64,000 nucleotides of DNA from Acidovorax sp. SUPP3334 (GCF_030159055.1 NZ_BQXQ01000009.1:79100-143099); one strand, 5' to 3'. Counted from the stretch's first letter, positions 17,846-26,845 are shown. The notes: generated by a model not told the origin, from the sequence alone. Numbers and translations: made by a program.

Positions 17846-18242
17846 TTCCGCCCCCGCCTGGGCCCAGATGTCGCCCGTGGGTGGCTGGCGCAGCATCGAC
17901 GACAAGACGGGCGAGGCCAAGGCCGAGATCCGCGTCACCGAATCGGGCGGTGCGCTCAGCGGGCGCATCGAGAAGTCGCTGAGGAAAGACACCGCGCCGG
18001 ACGCCATCTGCACGGAATGCACGGACGACCGCAAGGGCAAGCCCATCGCCGGGCTGGAAATCATCCGTGGCGGCAAGAAGGCCGAAGGCAAGGACGTGTG
18101 GGAGGGCGGCAAGGTCCTCGACCCCGAGAACGGCAAGGAATACCGCGCCAGCTTCACGCCCATCGACGGCGGCGCCAGGATGGAAGTGCGCGGCTATCTG
18201 GGGCCTTTCTGGCGCACGCAAGTCTGGCAGCGCGTGCAGTAA
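17808..18242 (+). CDS. Secreted DUF2147 family protein
   Basis: The start is ATG 17808, with GGAG a short distance upstream; the product has 144 residues. A clear Sec signal peptide ends at APAWAQ (about residue 20). The mature part begins SPVGGWRSIDDKTG and ends GYLGPFWRTQVWQRV, the pattern of DUF2147, a lipocalin-like periplasmic domain of unknown role. It lies between the acyl-CoA dehydrogenase and the hydroxyacyl-CoA dehydrogenase genes in the same direction, so it may be co-expressed with fatty-acid degradation genes. The two Cys in the ICTECTDD stretch could form a disulfide. Confidence 0.85.
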   Translation: MNKALAAIVCVAISAPAWAQMSPVGGWRSIDDKTGEAKAEIRVTESGGALSGRIEKSLRKDTAPDAICTECTDDRKGKPIAGLEIIRGGKKAEGKDVWEGGKVLDPENGKEYRASFTPIDGGARMEVRGYLGPFWRTQVWQRVQ

Positions 18243-18282
18243 TTCAGCGCGGCGGCTCACAACCATTCCAAAGAAACCAACC

Positions 18283-20784
18283 ATGTCCCGATTCCAAGTG
18301 AAGAAAGTCGCCGTGCTCGGCGCGGGCGTGATGGGCGCGCAGATCGCCGCCCACCTCGCCAACGTGAAGGTGCCCGTGGTGCTGTTCGACCTGCCCGCCA
18401 GCACGGCCCCCACGCTCCCCGCTGCGCGTGGTTCGCTGCCCCCCGAGGGGACCGCTTCCGCCTTGGGGCGGCCCGGCGGCGAAGCAGGCCCGAAGAACGG
18501 CATCGTCGCCAAGGCCATCGACGGCCTGAAGAAATTGAAGCCCGCGCCGCTGGGCGTGGTGGAAGACGCCGCAATGATCGGCCAGGCCAACTACGAAGAG
18601 CATCTGGAACAGTTGCGCGACTGCGACCTCATCATCGAGGCCATCGCCGAGCGCATGGACTGGAAGCTCGACCTGTACCAGAAGATCGCGCCCTTCATCG
18701 CGCCGCACGCCATCGTGGCGTCGAACACCTCGGGCCTGTCGATCACCAAGCTGTCCGAAGCGCTGCCCGATGCGATCAAGCCGCGCTTTTGCGGCATTCA
18801 CTTCTTCAACCCGCCGCGCTACATGGCGCTGGTGGAGCTGATCGACACGCCCACCACCCAACCCGCCGTGCTCGACCAGCTCGAAGCCTTCGTGACCAGC
18901 GGCCTGGGCAAGGGCGTGGTGCGCGCGCACGACACGCCCAACTTCATCGCCAACCGCGTCGGCATCGCCGGCATGCTGGCCACGATGAAGGAGGTGGAGA
19001 ACTTCGGCCTCACCTTCGACGTGGTCGATGACCTCACCGGCAAGAAGCTGGGCCGCGCCAGCAGCGGCACCTTCCGCACCGCCGACGTCGTGGGGCTGGA
19101 CACGATGGCCCACGTCATGAAGACGCTGCAGGACAACCTGACGGAAGAAACGGACCCGTTCTACGGCAGCTTCGGCACGCCCGAGGTGCTGAACAAGCTG
19201 ATCGAATTGAAGCAACTGGGCCAGAAATCGAAGGCCGGTTTCTACAAGAAGGTGGGCCGCGACATCCTGCGGTTCGACCTGGAGCGCGGCGAGTACGTGC
19301 CCGGCGGCCAGAAGGCCGACGAGGTGTATGCCCGCATGCTGAAGCGTCCCGCGGCCGAGCGCTTGAAGCTGCTGCGCAACGCCGAAGGCGCTCAGGGCCA
19401 GTTCCTCTGGGCCATCTTGCGCAACAGCTTTCACTATGCCGCCGTGCACCTTTCCTCCATCGCCGACAACGCGCGCGACGTGGACCAGGCCATGCGCTGG
19501 GGCTTCGGCATGAAGCAGGGCCCCTTTGAGCTGTGGCAGGAAGCCGGCTGGCTCGACGTGGCGAAGATGATCCAGGAAGACATCGACGCCGGCAAGGCGT
19601 TGAGCAAGGCGCCGCTGCCGGAGTGGGTCTTCAAGGGCCCGGTGGCCGATGCGGGCGGCGTGCACACGGCCGAAGGTTCGTGGAGCGCATCGCAGCAGCG
19701 CTTCGTGCCGCGCCGGCATCTGCCCGTGTACGAGCGCCAGCACTTTCCCGAAAAGCTGCTGGGCGAGAACTTGCCCGACTGGCGCACGGCCGGCACGACC
19801 ATCAGCGAATCCGACGCGCTGCGCACCTGGACCCTCGACAAGGAAGGCGGCGCTTCCGGCAGCCGCGTTCTCATCGCCAGCATCCAGAGCAAGATGCACG
19901 CGATCAGCCCCGACGTGATGGATGGCCTCATCGAGGCCATCGACACCGCTGAGCGCGAATACGACGCGCTGGTGATCTGGTCGGGCGATGGTCCCTTCAG
20001 CGTGGGCGCCGACCTGGCCGCCACCATGCCTGCGTTCGTCGTGGCCGGCATCTCGGCCATCGAAAGCGTGGAACAGGAGCTGCAGAACCTGATGCTGCGC
20101 CTGCGCTACGCCCAGGTGCCCGTCGTCTCCGCCATCCACGGCATGGCGCTGGGCGGCGGCTGCGAGCTGGCCGTGTATTCGGCCCGCCGCGTGGCGCACA
20201 TGGAGAGCTACATCGGCCTGGTGGAAGTGGGCGTGGGCCTGGTGCCGGGCGCGGGCGGCCTGACCTACATCGCCCGCCGTGCGGCCGAGAACGCTGCCGC
20301 ATCCACTGGCAAAGACCTGTTGCCCTTCCTGACCGAAGGCTTCACCGCGGCGGCCATGGCCAAGGTGGGCACCAGCGCGCAGGAATCGAAGAAGCTCGGC
20401 TACCTGCTGGACAGCGACATCGTCGTGCCGCACAAGGACGAGGTGCTGTTCGTCGCGCTGAACGAGGCGAAGGCCATGGCGGCCAGCGGCTGGCGCGCGC
20501 CGAACAAGCGGCTGTTCCCGGTGGCGGGGCGCAGCGGCACCGCCACCATCCGGGGCTCGCTGGTGAACATGCGCGACGGGGGCTTCATCAGCTACCACGA
20601 CCAGCACATCGCCACGCTGATCGCCGAGATCGTGTGCGGCGGCGACGTGGACGCGGGCACGCTGGTGAGCGAGGAATACCTGATGGCGCTGGAGCGCAAG
20701 GCCTTCTGCGCGCTCATCCAGCACCCCAAGTCGCAGGAACGCATCCTCGGCATGCTGTCCACCGGCAAGCCGGTGCGCAACTGA
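18283..20784 (+). CDS. 3-hydroxyacyl-CoA dehydrogenase/enoyl-CoA hydratase fusion (FadN-like)
   Basis: The start ATG 18283 gives 833 residues. The order is dehydrogenase first (Rossmann motif VAVLGAGVMGAQIAAHLA, residues about 9-27; catalytic-loop CGIHFFNPPRYM; C-terminal dehydrogenase domain to about 430), then an enoyl-CoA hydratase/isomerase domain (about 530-800; AIHGMALGGGCELAVYSARR and GVGLVPGAGGLTYIARRA). This is the reverse of the E. coli FadB order and matches FadN-type proteins. It hydrates enoyl-CoA and oxidises 3-hydroxyacyl-CoA with NAD. Right after the ribose-binding Asp36 of the Rossmann fold (VVLFDLPA), 30 residues (about 40-69) come from a GC-rich palindromic repeat and are absent from the usual family pattern, where the chain would go straight to GPKNGIVAKAI. 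Confidence 0.92.
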   Translation: MSRFQVKKVAVLGAGVMGAQIAAHLANVKVPVVLFDLPASTAPTLPAARGSLPPEGTASALGRPGGEAGPKNGIVAKAIDGLKKLKPAPLGVVEDAAMIGQANYEEHLEQLRDCDLIIEAIAERMDWKLDLYQKIAPFIAPHAIVASNTSGLSITKLSEALPDAIKPRFCGIHFFNPPRYMALVELIDTPTTQPAVLDQLEAFVTSGLGKGVVRAHDTPNFIANRVGIAGMLATMKEVENFGLTFDVVDDLTGKKLGRASSGTFRTADVVGLDTMAHVMKTLQDNLTEETDPFYGSFGTPEVLNKLIELKQLGQKSKAGFYKKVGRDILRFDLERGEYVPGGQKADEVYARMLKRPAAERLKLLRNAEGAQGQFLWAILRNSFHYAAVHLSSIADNARDVDQAMRWGFGMKQGPFELWQEAGWLDVAKMIQEDIDAGKALSKAPLPEWVFKGPVADAGGVHTAEGSWSASQQRFVPRRHLPVYERQHFPEKLLGENLPDWRTAGTTISESDALRTWTLDKEGGASGSRVLIASIQSKMHAISPDVMDGLIEAIDTAEREYDALVIWSGDGPFSVGADLAATMPAFVVAGISAIESVEQELQNLMLRLRYAQVPVVSAIHGMALGGGCELAVYSARRVAHMESYIGLVEVGVGLVPGAGGLTYIARRAAENAAASTGKDLLPFLTEGFTAAAMAKVGTSAQESKKLGYLLDSDIVVPHKDEVLFVALNEAKAMAASGWRAPNKRLFPVAGRSGTATIRGSLVNMRDGGFISYHDQHIATLIAEIVCGGDVDAGTLVSEEYLMALERKAFCALIQHPKSQERILGMLSTGKPVRN
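18400..18489 (+). repeat. GC-rich palindromic repeat, family B, inserted in frame
   Basis: About 90 bp (30 codons) with a central palindrome CCCC-CCGA-GGGG (18439-18450) and a trailing CTTGGGGCGGCCCGGC. Translated it is rich in Pro, Ala and Gly and interrupts a conserved Rossmann-fold loop without breaking the frame. I recall similar segments scattered in Comamonadaceae genomes and proteins; only one copy is seen in this window. Confidence 0.6.
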
Positions 20785-20808
20785 TCGAGTGCCGGTTTGA
20801 GCCACCCC

Positions 20809-21330
20809 ATGACCGCACCTGCCGCTTCGGCGTTTCCGCCCAACCGCATGCAGCTTCAGCTGGAGCAACTGGACGACGTGCCGAAGTTCCTGCGCCCCTG
20901 GGTCCGCAACCTGGTGCTGCGCCGCGCCGTGCCCTTCGCCCGCACCGCGCGGGTGGAGTTCATCGAGATGTCGCCCCACCGCGTGGAAGTGCGCCTGCCC
21001 AACGAACACCGCGTGCAGAACCACATCGGCGGCATCCATGCGTCGGCCATGAACCTGCTGGCCGAAATGGCCACGGGCATGGTGATCGGCTTGAACGTGC
21101 GCGATGACTGCCTGCCGCTCGCCAAGGACCTGAAGATGGCCTTTCGCAAGCGCGCCACGGGCGCCATGCGCGCGGTGGCCGTGCTGAGCGATGCACAACG
21201 CGAGCACTTGCGTGACAACGACAAGGGCGAGATGCAGGTGCAGGTCACCGTGACGGACGAAACCGGCATCGAACCCGTGGAATGCGAATTCACCTGGGCC
21301 TGGATTCCGTCCACCCGCCCCGCCAAATAA
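20809..21330 (+). CDS. DUF4442/hotdog-fold thioesterase-like protein
   Basis: ATG 20809 is preferred over the TTG at 20797; the product has 173 residues. The hotdog pattern is visible: VEVRLPNEHRVQNHIGGIHASAMNLLAEMATGMV, then a beta-rich C-terminal half. DUF4442 proteins are related to PaaI/YiiD thioesterases and presumably hydrolyse acyl-CoA. It lies between the FadN-like gene and the thiolase gene, in the same direction, so it belongs to the beta-oxidation unit. Confidence 0.82.
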   Translation: MTAPAASAFPPNRMQLQLEQLDDVPKFLRPWVRNLVLRRAVPFARTARVEFIEMSPHRVEVRLPNEHRVQNHIGGIHASAMNLLAEMATGMVIGLNVRDDCLPLAKDLKMAFRKRATGAMRAVAVLSDAQREHLRDNDKGEMQVQVTVTDETGIEPVECEFTWAWIPSTRPAK

Positions 21331-21379
21331 CTGACCGATTGACTGACCGATCGCTTGATCGATTGAAGGAGCCTTCTCC

Positions 21380-22579
21380 ATGGCAAAACAAATGCAGGAC
21401 GCCTACATCGTCGCCGCCACCCGCACGCCCATCGGCAAGTCGCACCGCGGCTATTTCCGCAATACCCGCCCCGATGACCTGCTGGCCACCACGCTGAAGG
21501 CCGCGCTGGCGCAGGTGCCCGGGCTGGACCCGGCGTCCATCGAAGACATCATCTGCGGCTGCGCCATTCCCGAAGGCGCGCAAGGCCTGAACGTTGCGCG
21601 CATCGGCGCCGTGCTGGCGGGCCTGCCCACCAGCGTGGGCGGCATCACCGTGAACCGGTTCTGCGCGTCCGGCCTGTCGGCCGTGCAGATGGCGGCCGAC
21701 CGCATCCGCGTGGGCGAGGCCGACGTGATGATCGCCGCCGGCGTGGAGAGCATGAGCATGGTCCCGATGATGGGCAACACGCCGTCGCTGTCGCCCAGCA
21801 TCTTCGCCCAGGACGGCGACGTGGGCATCGCCTACGGCATGGGTCTCACGGCCGAGAAGGTCGCGCAGCAGTGGAAGGTCTCGCGGGAAGACCAGGACGC
21901 CTTCGCGCTGCAGTCGCACCAGAAGGCCCTGGCCGCGCAGCAGGCCGGTGAGTTCACCGACGAGATCACGCCCATCGAAGTGACCGACCGCACGGCGAAC
22001 CTGGAGACCGGCGAGAGCATCGCCAAGACCCGCACCGTCACGCTCGACGAGGGCGCGCGGCCCGAGACCAGCCTGGAAGGCCTGGCCAAGCTCAAGACGG
22101 TGTTCGCCGCGCGCGGGTCCGTCACGGCCGGCAACAGCTCGCAGACCAGCGACGGCGCGGGCGCATTGATCCTGGCCAGCGAAGCCGCCGTGAAGCGCTT
22201 CGGCCTCACGCCGCTGGCCCGCTTCGTGAGCTTTGCCAGCAAGGGCGTGCCGCCCAGCATCATGGGCATCGGGCCCATCGAGGCCATTCCCGCCGCGCTT
22301 CGCTATGCGGGCTTGAAGCACGAAGACATCGACTGGTTCGAGCTGAACGAAGCCTTCGCCGCGCAGTCGCTGGCCGTGGTGCGGCAATTGGGGCTGGACC
22401 CGTCCAAGGTGAACCCCATGGGCGGCGCCATCGCCCTGGGCCACCCGCTGGGCGCCACGGGCGCCATCCGCGCGGCCACGGTGGTGCATGCCCTGCGCCG
22501 CAAGAACCTCAAGTACGGCATGGTGACCATGTGCGTGGGCATGGGGCAGGGGGCCGCAGGCATCTTCGAACGCGTCTGA
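21380..22579 (+). CDS. fadA: Acetyl-CoA C-acyltransferase (3-ketoacyl-CoA thiolase)
   Basis: A 399-residue thiolase. The acyl-accepting Cys95 lies in NRFCASGLSAVQ, His355 in GGAIALGHPLGATGAI and the second catalytic Cys385 in MCVGMGQGAAGIF; the NEAFAAQSLA motif is also present. It cleaves 3-ketoacyl-CoA with CoA to release acetyl-CoA, the last step of beta-oxidation. The ribosome site GAAGGAG lies 8-10 bp before the ATG. Together with the preceding dehydrogenase/hydratase fusion it completes the pathway. The upstream gap carries short overlapping direct repeats (GACTGACCGAT-like). Confidence 0.93.
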   Translation: MAKQMQDAYIVAATRTPIGKSHRGYFRNTRPDDLLATTLKAALAQVPGLDPASIEDIICGCAIPEGAQGLNVARIGAVLAGLPTSVGGITVNRFCASGLSAVQMAADRIRVGEADVMIAAGVESMSMVPMMGNTPSLSPSIFAQDGDVGIAYGMGLTAEKVAQQWKVSREDQDAFALQSHQKALAAQQAGEFTDEITPIEVTDRTANLETGESIAKTRTVTLDEGARPETSLEGLAKLKTVFAARGSVTAGNSSQTSDGAGALILASEAAVKRFGLTPLARFVSFASKGVPPSIMGIGPIEAIPAALRYAGLKHEDIDWFELNEAFAAQSLAVVRQLGLDPSKVNPMGGAIALGHPLGATGAIRAATVVHALRRKNLKYGMVTMCVGMGQGAAGIFERV

Positions 22580-22646
22580 CCCGAGGCCGCCCGGGCGTCG
22601 CGGGCATGACCGCGCGGCCGGGCCTTTCGCGGCACACTCGCACCCC

Positions 22647-23474
22647 ATGACCTCCGAAATCCACCCGCTGGACGACGCGCTCGCGCTGCAGCCGGCCGGC
22701 CCCGGCCAGTTCACCGGCCGCACCACGCCTGCCTACTGGAACATGGTCGGCCCGTTCGGCGGGGCCACCGCCGCCACGCTGCTGCAGGCCCTCATGCAGC
22801 ACCCCGACCGCCTGGGCGAGCCCCTTTCGCTCACCGTCAATTACGCGGGTGCGGTGGCCGAAGGCCCCTTCACCGTGCATGCCACGCCCGTGCGCACCAA
22901 CCGGTCCACGCAGCACTGGACGCTGTCCATCGTGCAGCCATACACCGAAGGAGCGCCGGCCGTCACCACCATCGGCACGGCCGTCACGGCCGCACGCCGC
23001 GAAACCTGGAGCCAGACCGATACGCCCATGCCCCAGGCGCCCCATCCGGACACGCTGGATGCCCCGCCCAAAGGGCTGGGCGTCGCATGGCTCGACCGGT
23101 ATGAACTGCGCGCGGTGGCTGGCAGCCTGCCGCAGCAGTGGGACGGCAGCGGCGACAGCAGCCTCACGCAGTTGTGGATGCGCGATGCGCCAGCCCGCCC
23201 CCTCGACTTCTGCGCGCTGGCGGGGTTGGCCGATGTGTTCTTTCCGCGGGTATGGCTGCGCCGTGCCCATCGGGTGCCTGCAGGAACGGTGTCGCTGACG
23301 GTGTATTTCCATGCCGGCAGCGCACAGTTGGCGGCCACTGGCACCGGTTTTCTACTGGGCCAGGCGCGTGCGCAGGAATTTCGCAACGGCTTTTTCGACC
23401 AGACTGCGCAGTTGTGGAACGAGGCCGGCACCATGCTGGCCAGCAGCCACCAGATCGTTTATTACAAGGAATGA
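22647..23474 (+). CDS. Acyl-CoA thioesterase, TesB-like double-hotdog protein
   Basis: A 275-residue protein with two hotdog repeats: TPAYWNMVGPFGGATAATLLQAL in the first half and ALAGLADVFFPRVW followed by TVSLTVYFHAG in the second. It matches the TesB-like/thioesterase-superfamily group (4HBT_3), which hydrolyses medium- to long-chain acyl-CoA. It follows the thiolase gene by 67 bp in the same direction and may tune the CoA pool during beta-oxidation. The exact chain length is unknown. Confidence 0.85.
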   Translation: MTSEIHPLDDALALQPAGPGQFTGRTTPAYWNMVGPFGGATAATLLQALMQHPDRLGEPLSLTVNYAGAVAEGPFTVHATPVRTNRSTQHWTLSIVQPYTEGAPAVTTIGTAVTAARRETWSQTDTPMPQAPHPDTLDAPPKGLGVAWLDRYELRAVAGSLPQQWDGSGDSSLTQLWMRDAPARPLDFCALAGLADVFFPRVWLRRAHRVPAGTVSLTVYFHAGSAQLAATGTGFLLGQARAQEFRNGFFDQTAQLWNEAGTMLASSHQIVYYKE

Positions 23475-23550
23475 GGCGCACCGTTCAGCCCGTGCGCCCC
23501 GCTTTCTTGATCCCTCCCCGACTCTGATTTCCATGGCAGGAGTTTTTCCC

Positions 23551-24330
23551 ATGACCGACACCGCGACCCAGGACATCCTCGTGCACACCGAATCCGGTGT
23601 GACCACCATCACTTTCAACCGCGTGGAAAAGAAGAACTCCATCACCACCGCGATGTACGCCGCGCTGGCGGATGCGCTGGAAGCGGCCGCTGCCGATGGC
23701 TCTGTGCGGGTCGTCGTGCTGCAGGGCGATGTGGCCATCTTCAGTGCCGGCAACGACATCGGAGATTTCTTGAACAAGCCGCCATCCACCCAGGATTCGC
23801 CGGTGTTCCGCTTTCTGCGCGGCATCGCCACGTTTCCGAAGCCGGTGGTGGCCGCAGTCTGCGGGCCAGCCGTGGGCATCGGCACGACGATGCTCTTTCA
23901 TTGCGACCTGGTCTATGCCGGGGACAACGCCGCGTTTTCGATGCCCTTCGTCAACCTGGGACTGTGCCCCGAGGCCGCATCCAGCCTGCTCGTTCCGCAG
24001 ATGATGGGTTACCACCGCGCCGCCGAAGCGCTGTTGCTGGGCGAGCCTTTCATGGCCGAAGCCGCACTGGAAGTCGGACTGGTCAACCGCGTGGTGCCCC
24101 CCACGGAGTGCAACATGGTGGCGCAGACCCAGGCGCGCAAGCTGGCTGGCAAGCCGTTGTCCGCCCTCATCGAAACCAAGCGCCTCATGAAGAAAGGCCA
24201 GACCGCCGCCGTGCTGGAGCGCATGGCGGAGGAGGGCGCGAGCTTCGGACGCATGCTGCAGGAGCCAGCAGCGCGGGAGTCATTCAGCGCTTTCGTCGAA
24301 AAGCGCCGTCCGGATTTCAGCGCGGTCTAG
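23551..24330 (+). CDS. Enoyl-CoA hydratase/isomerase family protein
   Basis: ATG 23551 is chosen because AGGAG sits 9-13 bp upstream; the ATG at 23533 would put that site inside the gene. The product has 259 residues. Crotonase motifs: FNRVEKKNSITTAMY, the oxyanion-hole loops FSAGNDIGDF and CGPAVGIGTTMLFHCD, and NLGLCPEAASSLL, where a single Glu with hydrophobic neighbours is closer to enoyl-CoA isomerases (PaaG/ECI-like) than to classic hydratases. The likely role is handling unsaturated fatty acyl-CoAs in the beta-oxidation cluster. Confidence 0.87.
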   Translation: MTDTATQDILVHTESGVTTITFNRVEKKNSITTAMYAALADALEAAAADGSVRVVVLQGDVAIFSAGNDIGDFLNKPPSTQDSPVFRFLRGIATFPKPVVAAVCGPAVGIGTTMLFHCDLVYAGDNAAFSMPFVNLGLCPEAASSLLVPQMMGYHRAAEALLLGEPFMAEAALEVGLVNRVVPPTECNMVAQTQARKLAGKPLSALIETKRLMKKGQTAAVLERMAEEGASFGRMLQEPAARESFSAFVEKRRPDFSAV

Positions 24331-24517
24331 CGCGTTCCATGGGGTGAGGGGCGGCATGCAGCCGGCGCTGCGAGCCGCTTGCGTGTTCCATGCGCTTGTG
24401 GAGGTGGGAAAGCTGCCCAGGGTTTTTCAGCGTGGCGGCGCATAACGATAGATACCCATTGCATGAATCTGGCGGTACATTGACCGCTCACCTTCCCTTT
24501 CCTGCAGGACGCTTGCC

Positions 24518-25549
24518 ATGACCTCTCCCAAATCACCCGTGCCAGCTGTTGTGTCCTGTGCGACGTCGCGCCGCGCCTTTGTGCAGTGGGGGGCCGTGCT
24601 CGCCAGCGGCGCGCTGGGTGCCTCGGCATGGGCCCAGGACACCGCAGGACCGGTGCCTCTGGAAGGCGGCACGCTCAAGGTGGTCGTGCCGTATGCGGCC
24701 GGGGGCGCGTCGGACCGCGCGGCGCGGTTGCTGGCCGATGCGCTCGGCCCCCAGCTGGGGGTGCCGGTGGTGGTGGAAAACCGGGTCGGGGCGGGCGGGC
24801 GGTTGGCCATCCAGCAGCTGCACCGGGACAGCTCGGGCCAGAACCAGGTCGTGCTCGCCAATCCCGCCACCATGCTGGTGGCCCCGCTGGTGTTCAAGGA
24901 CAACGGCTACGACCCCGACAAGGACTATGTCGCGCTGTCGCAGATCACGAGCTATTCGTTCGGCCTGGCGGTATCCACCGCAGTGCCGGTCAAGGAATTT
25001 GCCCATCTGCATGCCTGGATGCTGGCCAACCAGGACAAGCTGGCCGCCGGCGTTCCGGCCACCGGCAGCCTGCCGCATTTTTTCTCGCTCATGCTGGCGG
25101 AGAAACTGGCCCTCCAATTGCCCGTGGTGGGCTACCGGGGCTCGGCACCGCTGCTCAACGATCTGATGGGGGGGCATGTGCCGATCGCCGTCGATACGCT
25201 GGACGCGCTGGAGCCCCTGCACAAGGCAGGCAAGCTGCGTATTCTGGCGGTGTCCGGCGAGCAGCGGGCACCCACGCTCCCGACCGTTCCCACCTTCAAG
25301 GAAGCGGGCCTCGGCCTGGCCGCCCAGGGCTGGAACGTGCTCTACGCCCCTGCCTGGCTGCCCGCTCCGAAAGCCCGCCGTATCGCGGACGCAGTGGCCC
25401 AGGTGATGGCCGACCCGGCGCTGCAGGCGCGTTTCGTGGCCGCCGACATGGTGCCTGTCGTCAGCACCCGCGACCAGACCCAGAAGATGCTGACCGCCTA
25501 CAAGGCGCAATGGGCGCCAGTGGTGCGCCATTCGGGTTTTCAGCCTTGA
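24518..25549 (+). CDS. Bug/TctC-family periplasmic solute-binding protein with Tat-like signal
   Basis: A 343-residue protein. The N-terminus has a twin-Arg motif (SRRAFVQWG) and a hydrophobic stretch ending ASAWAQ, so export through Tat is likely. The mature protein follows the Bug pattern: LKVVVPYAAGGASDRAARLLAD, VVVENRVGAGG, LVGYRGSAPLLNDLMGGHVPIAVD. Bug receptors bind carboxylates or aromatic acids, but many are orphans without a TctAB permease, and none lies here. The ligand cannot be named. It starts 187 bp after the enoyl-CoA hydratase gene, a gap in which I see no other gene. Confidence 0.9.
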   Translation: MTSPKSPVPAVVSCATSRRAFVQWGAVLASGALGASAWAQDTAGPVPLEGGTLKVVVPYAAGGASDRAARLLADALGPQLGVPVVVENRVGAGGRLAIQQLHRDSSGQNQVVLANPATMLVAPLVFKDNGYDPDKDYVALSQITSYSFGLAVSTAVPVKEFAHLHAWMLANQDKLAAGVPATGSLPHFFSLMLAEKLALQLPVVGYRGSAPLLNDLMGGHVPIAVDTLDALEPLHKAGKLRILAVSGEQRAPTLPTVPTFKEAGLGLAAQGWNVLYAPAWLPAPKARRIADAVAQVMADPALQARFVAADMVPVVSTRDQTQKMLTAYKAQWAPVVRHSGFQP

Positions 25550-25565
25550 ACACCGACCGCATTCA

Positions 25566-26054
25566 ATGAATCCACCGCCTTCTACCGCTTCACCTCCCCC
25601 ATTCGAGCCGGAGTTCATCGCCGGCCTGAAAGACATCTTCGAACAGCGCATCGTCTTCAACCAGTTGCTGGGGCTCAAGGTCACGCACCTGGGGCATTCG
25701 CATGTGCAAGCGCGCATCGACATGAAGCCCGAGTTGGTGGGCCACTACGCCTACAACCGGGTGCACGGCGGTGTCATCAGCGCGGGGCTCGATGCGATGG
25801 GCGGCCTGGCGGTGATGGCGGCCATCGGCTCGCGCCACATGGACGAGGCGCCCGCGCAGCGCCTGCACCGGTTCGGCAAGCTGGGCACCATCGATTTGCG
25901 CATCGACTATCTGCGGCCCGGCATCGGGAGCCATTTCACCTTGCGGGCCGAGGTGCTGCGCCTTGGCTCGCGGGTGGCCACGACGCGCATGGAGTTCTTC
26001 GGGCCGGACGGCACGCTCATGTCGGCGGGGGCTGCCGCTTACATCGTGTCGTAA
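25566..26054 (+). CDS. PaaI/YiiD-like hotdog thioesterase
   Basis: A 162-residue single-hotdog protein starting 16 bp after the Bug gene, so probably co-transcribed with it. The characteristic helix is HYAYNRVHGGVISAGLDAMGGLAVMAAI and the C-terminal strand reads RVATTRMEFFGPDGTLMSAGAAAYIV. These enzymes hydrolyse acyl- or aryl-CoA; the substrate is unknown. It is one of four hotdog proteins in about 7 kb. Confidence 0.85.
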   Translation: MNPPPSTASPPPFEPEFIAGLKDIFEQRIVFNQLLGLKVTHLGHSHVQARIDMKPELVGHYAYNRVHGGVISAGLDAMGGLAVMAAIGSRHMDEAPAQRLHRFGKLGTIDLRIDYLRPGIGSHFTLRAEVLRLGSRVATTRMEFFGPDGTLMSAGAAAYIVS

Positions 26055-26096
26055 TTCCTTCCTACGAAAGGTCGCGGCGATGTATGTCGCTGCAAG

Positions 26097-26112
26097 GCAT
26101 GCAAGTGCATGC
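26097..26112. promoter_or_regulatory. Perfect inverted repeat upstream of bactofilin gene
   Basis: GCATGCA (26097-26103) and TGCATGC (26106-26112) form a 7-bp perfect dyad with a 2-bp spacer, 93 bp before the bactofilin start. The spacing is too tight for an RNA hairpin loop, so a protein-binding site is more likely. The regulator is unknown. Confidence 0.35.
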
Positions 26113-26204
26113 AACGATAGAATGGTTTGGTTACCAATCTTGCGTAACGCGGGGAGTTTTCGTGGAACGCTGCTTCTAGCATGGCCTTTTTTCAAGGAGA
26201 TCTG

Positions 26205-26789
26205 ATGGCCGTGCAAAACCCTTTCTTCGGCAAGCGTGAACCCGACGCGTTCCAGCCTCGCCCTTCTTCCGTCCTCGGTGGCGCTTCTTCCGTGGTCCCT
26301 GGCGGTACGAGCACCGCTGCCACGACCCCTTCGGCGTCCAAACCTGCGTCTTCAGCGACCGCGACGACCAGTGCAGTGGCCGACGGCGTGGGCAGCAAGC
26401 TGACGGTGGGCCCGAACATCAAGCTCAAGGGGGTGGAGATCACCGATTGCGACACGCTGGTGGTCGAAGGCACGGTCGAAGCCACCATGGATTCCCGCGT
26501 GATCCACATCGCCGAGCAGGGCGCTTTCCGGGGCTCCGCCGAGATCGACATCGCCGAGATCCACGGCGAGTTCGACGGCACCCTGACCGTGCGTGAAAAG
26601 CTCGTCATCTACAGCACGGGCAAGGTGACCGGAAAGATCCGCTACGGCAAGGTGGTGATCGAAGAGGGCGGCCAACTGGCCGGTGAAATCTTCGCCGGTA
26701 CGTCCACCGCAGCGCCACGCTCCAATAACGCATCGAACCCCAACAGCCTGAACGCGCGCAACGAAGTGCCCGCGCTCGCGGCGGCCTGA
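26205..26789 (+). CDS. Bactofilin family cytoskeletal protein
   Basis: ATG 26205 is chosen because AAGGAG lies 8 bp upstream; ATG 26181 precedes that site. The product has 194 residues. The N-terminal 60 residues are Ser/Ala/Thr-rich and disordered-looking. The DUF583/bactofilin core (about 65-165) has the repeating hydrophobic pattern of a right-handed beta-helix (VGPNIKLKGVEITDCDTLVVEGTVEA, AFRGSAEIDIAEIHGEFDGTL). Bactofilins polymerise without nucleotide and scaffold polar or cell-wall proteins. A second, shorter bactofilin lies at 62883. Confidence 0.9.
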   Translation: MAVQNPFFGKREPDAFQPRPSSVLGGASSVVPGGTSTAATTPSASKPASSATATTSAVADGVGSKLTVGPNIKLKGVEITDCDTLVVEGTVEATMDSRVIHIAEQGAFRGSAEIDIAEIHGEFDGTLTVREKLVIYSTGKVTGKIRYGKVVIEEGGQLAGEIFAGTSTAAPRSNNASNPNSLNARNEVPALAAA

Positions 26790-26845
26790 TCGGCCGGCAA
26801 GCGATTCATCGGCCCTTGGCTTGTGGTGCCGGGGCCACGCCCACG

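Noticed and set aside
18244..21381. A frame of over 1000 codons on the minus strand opposite the beta-oxidation genes
   Set aside because: It runs across several real genes and their gaps, has a His/Gln/Arg-rich meaningless composition and no motifs.
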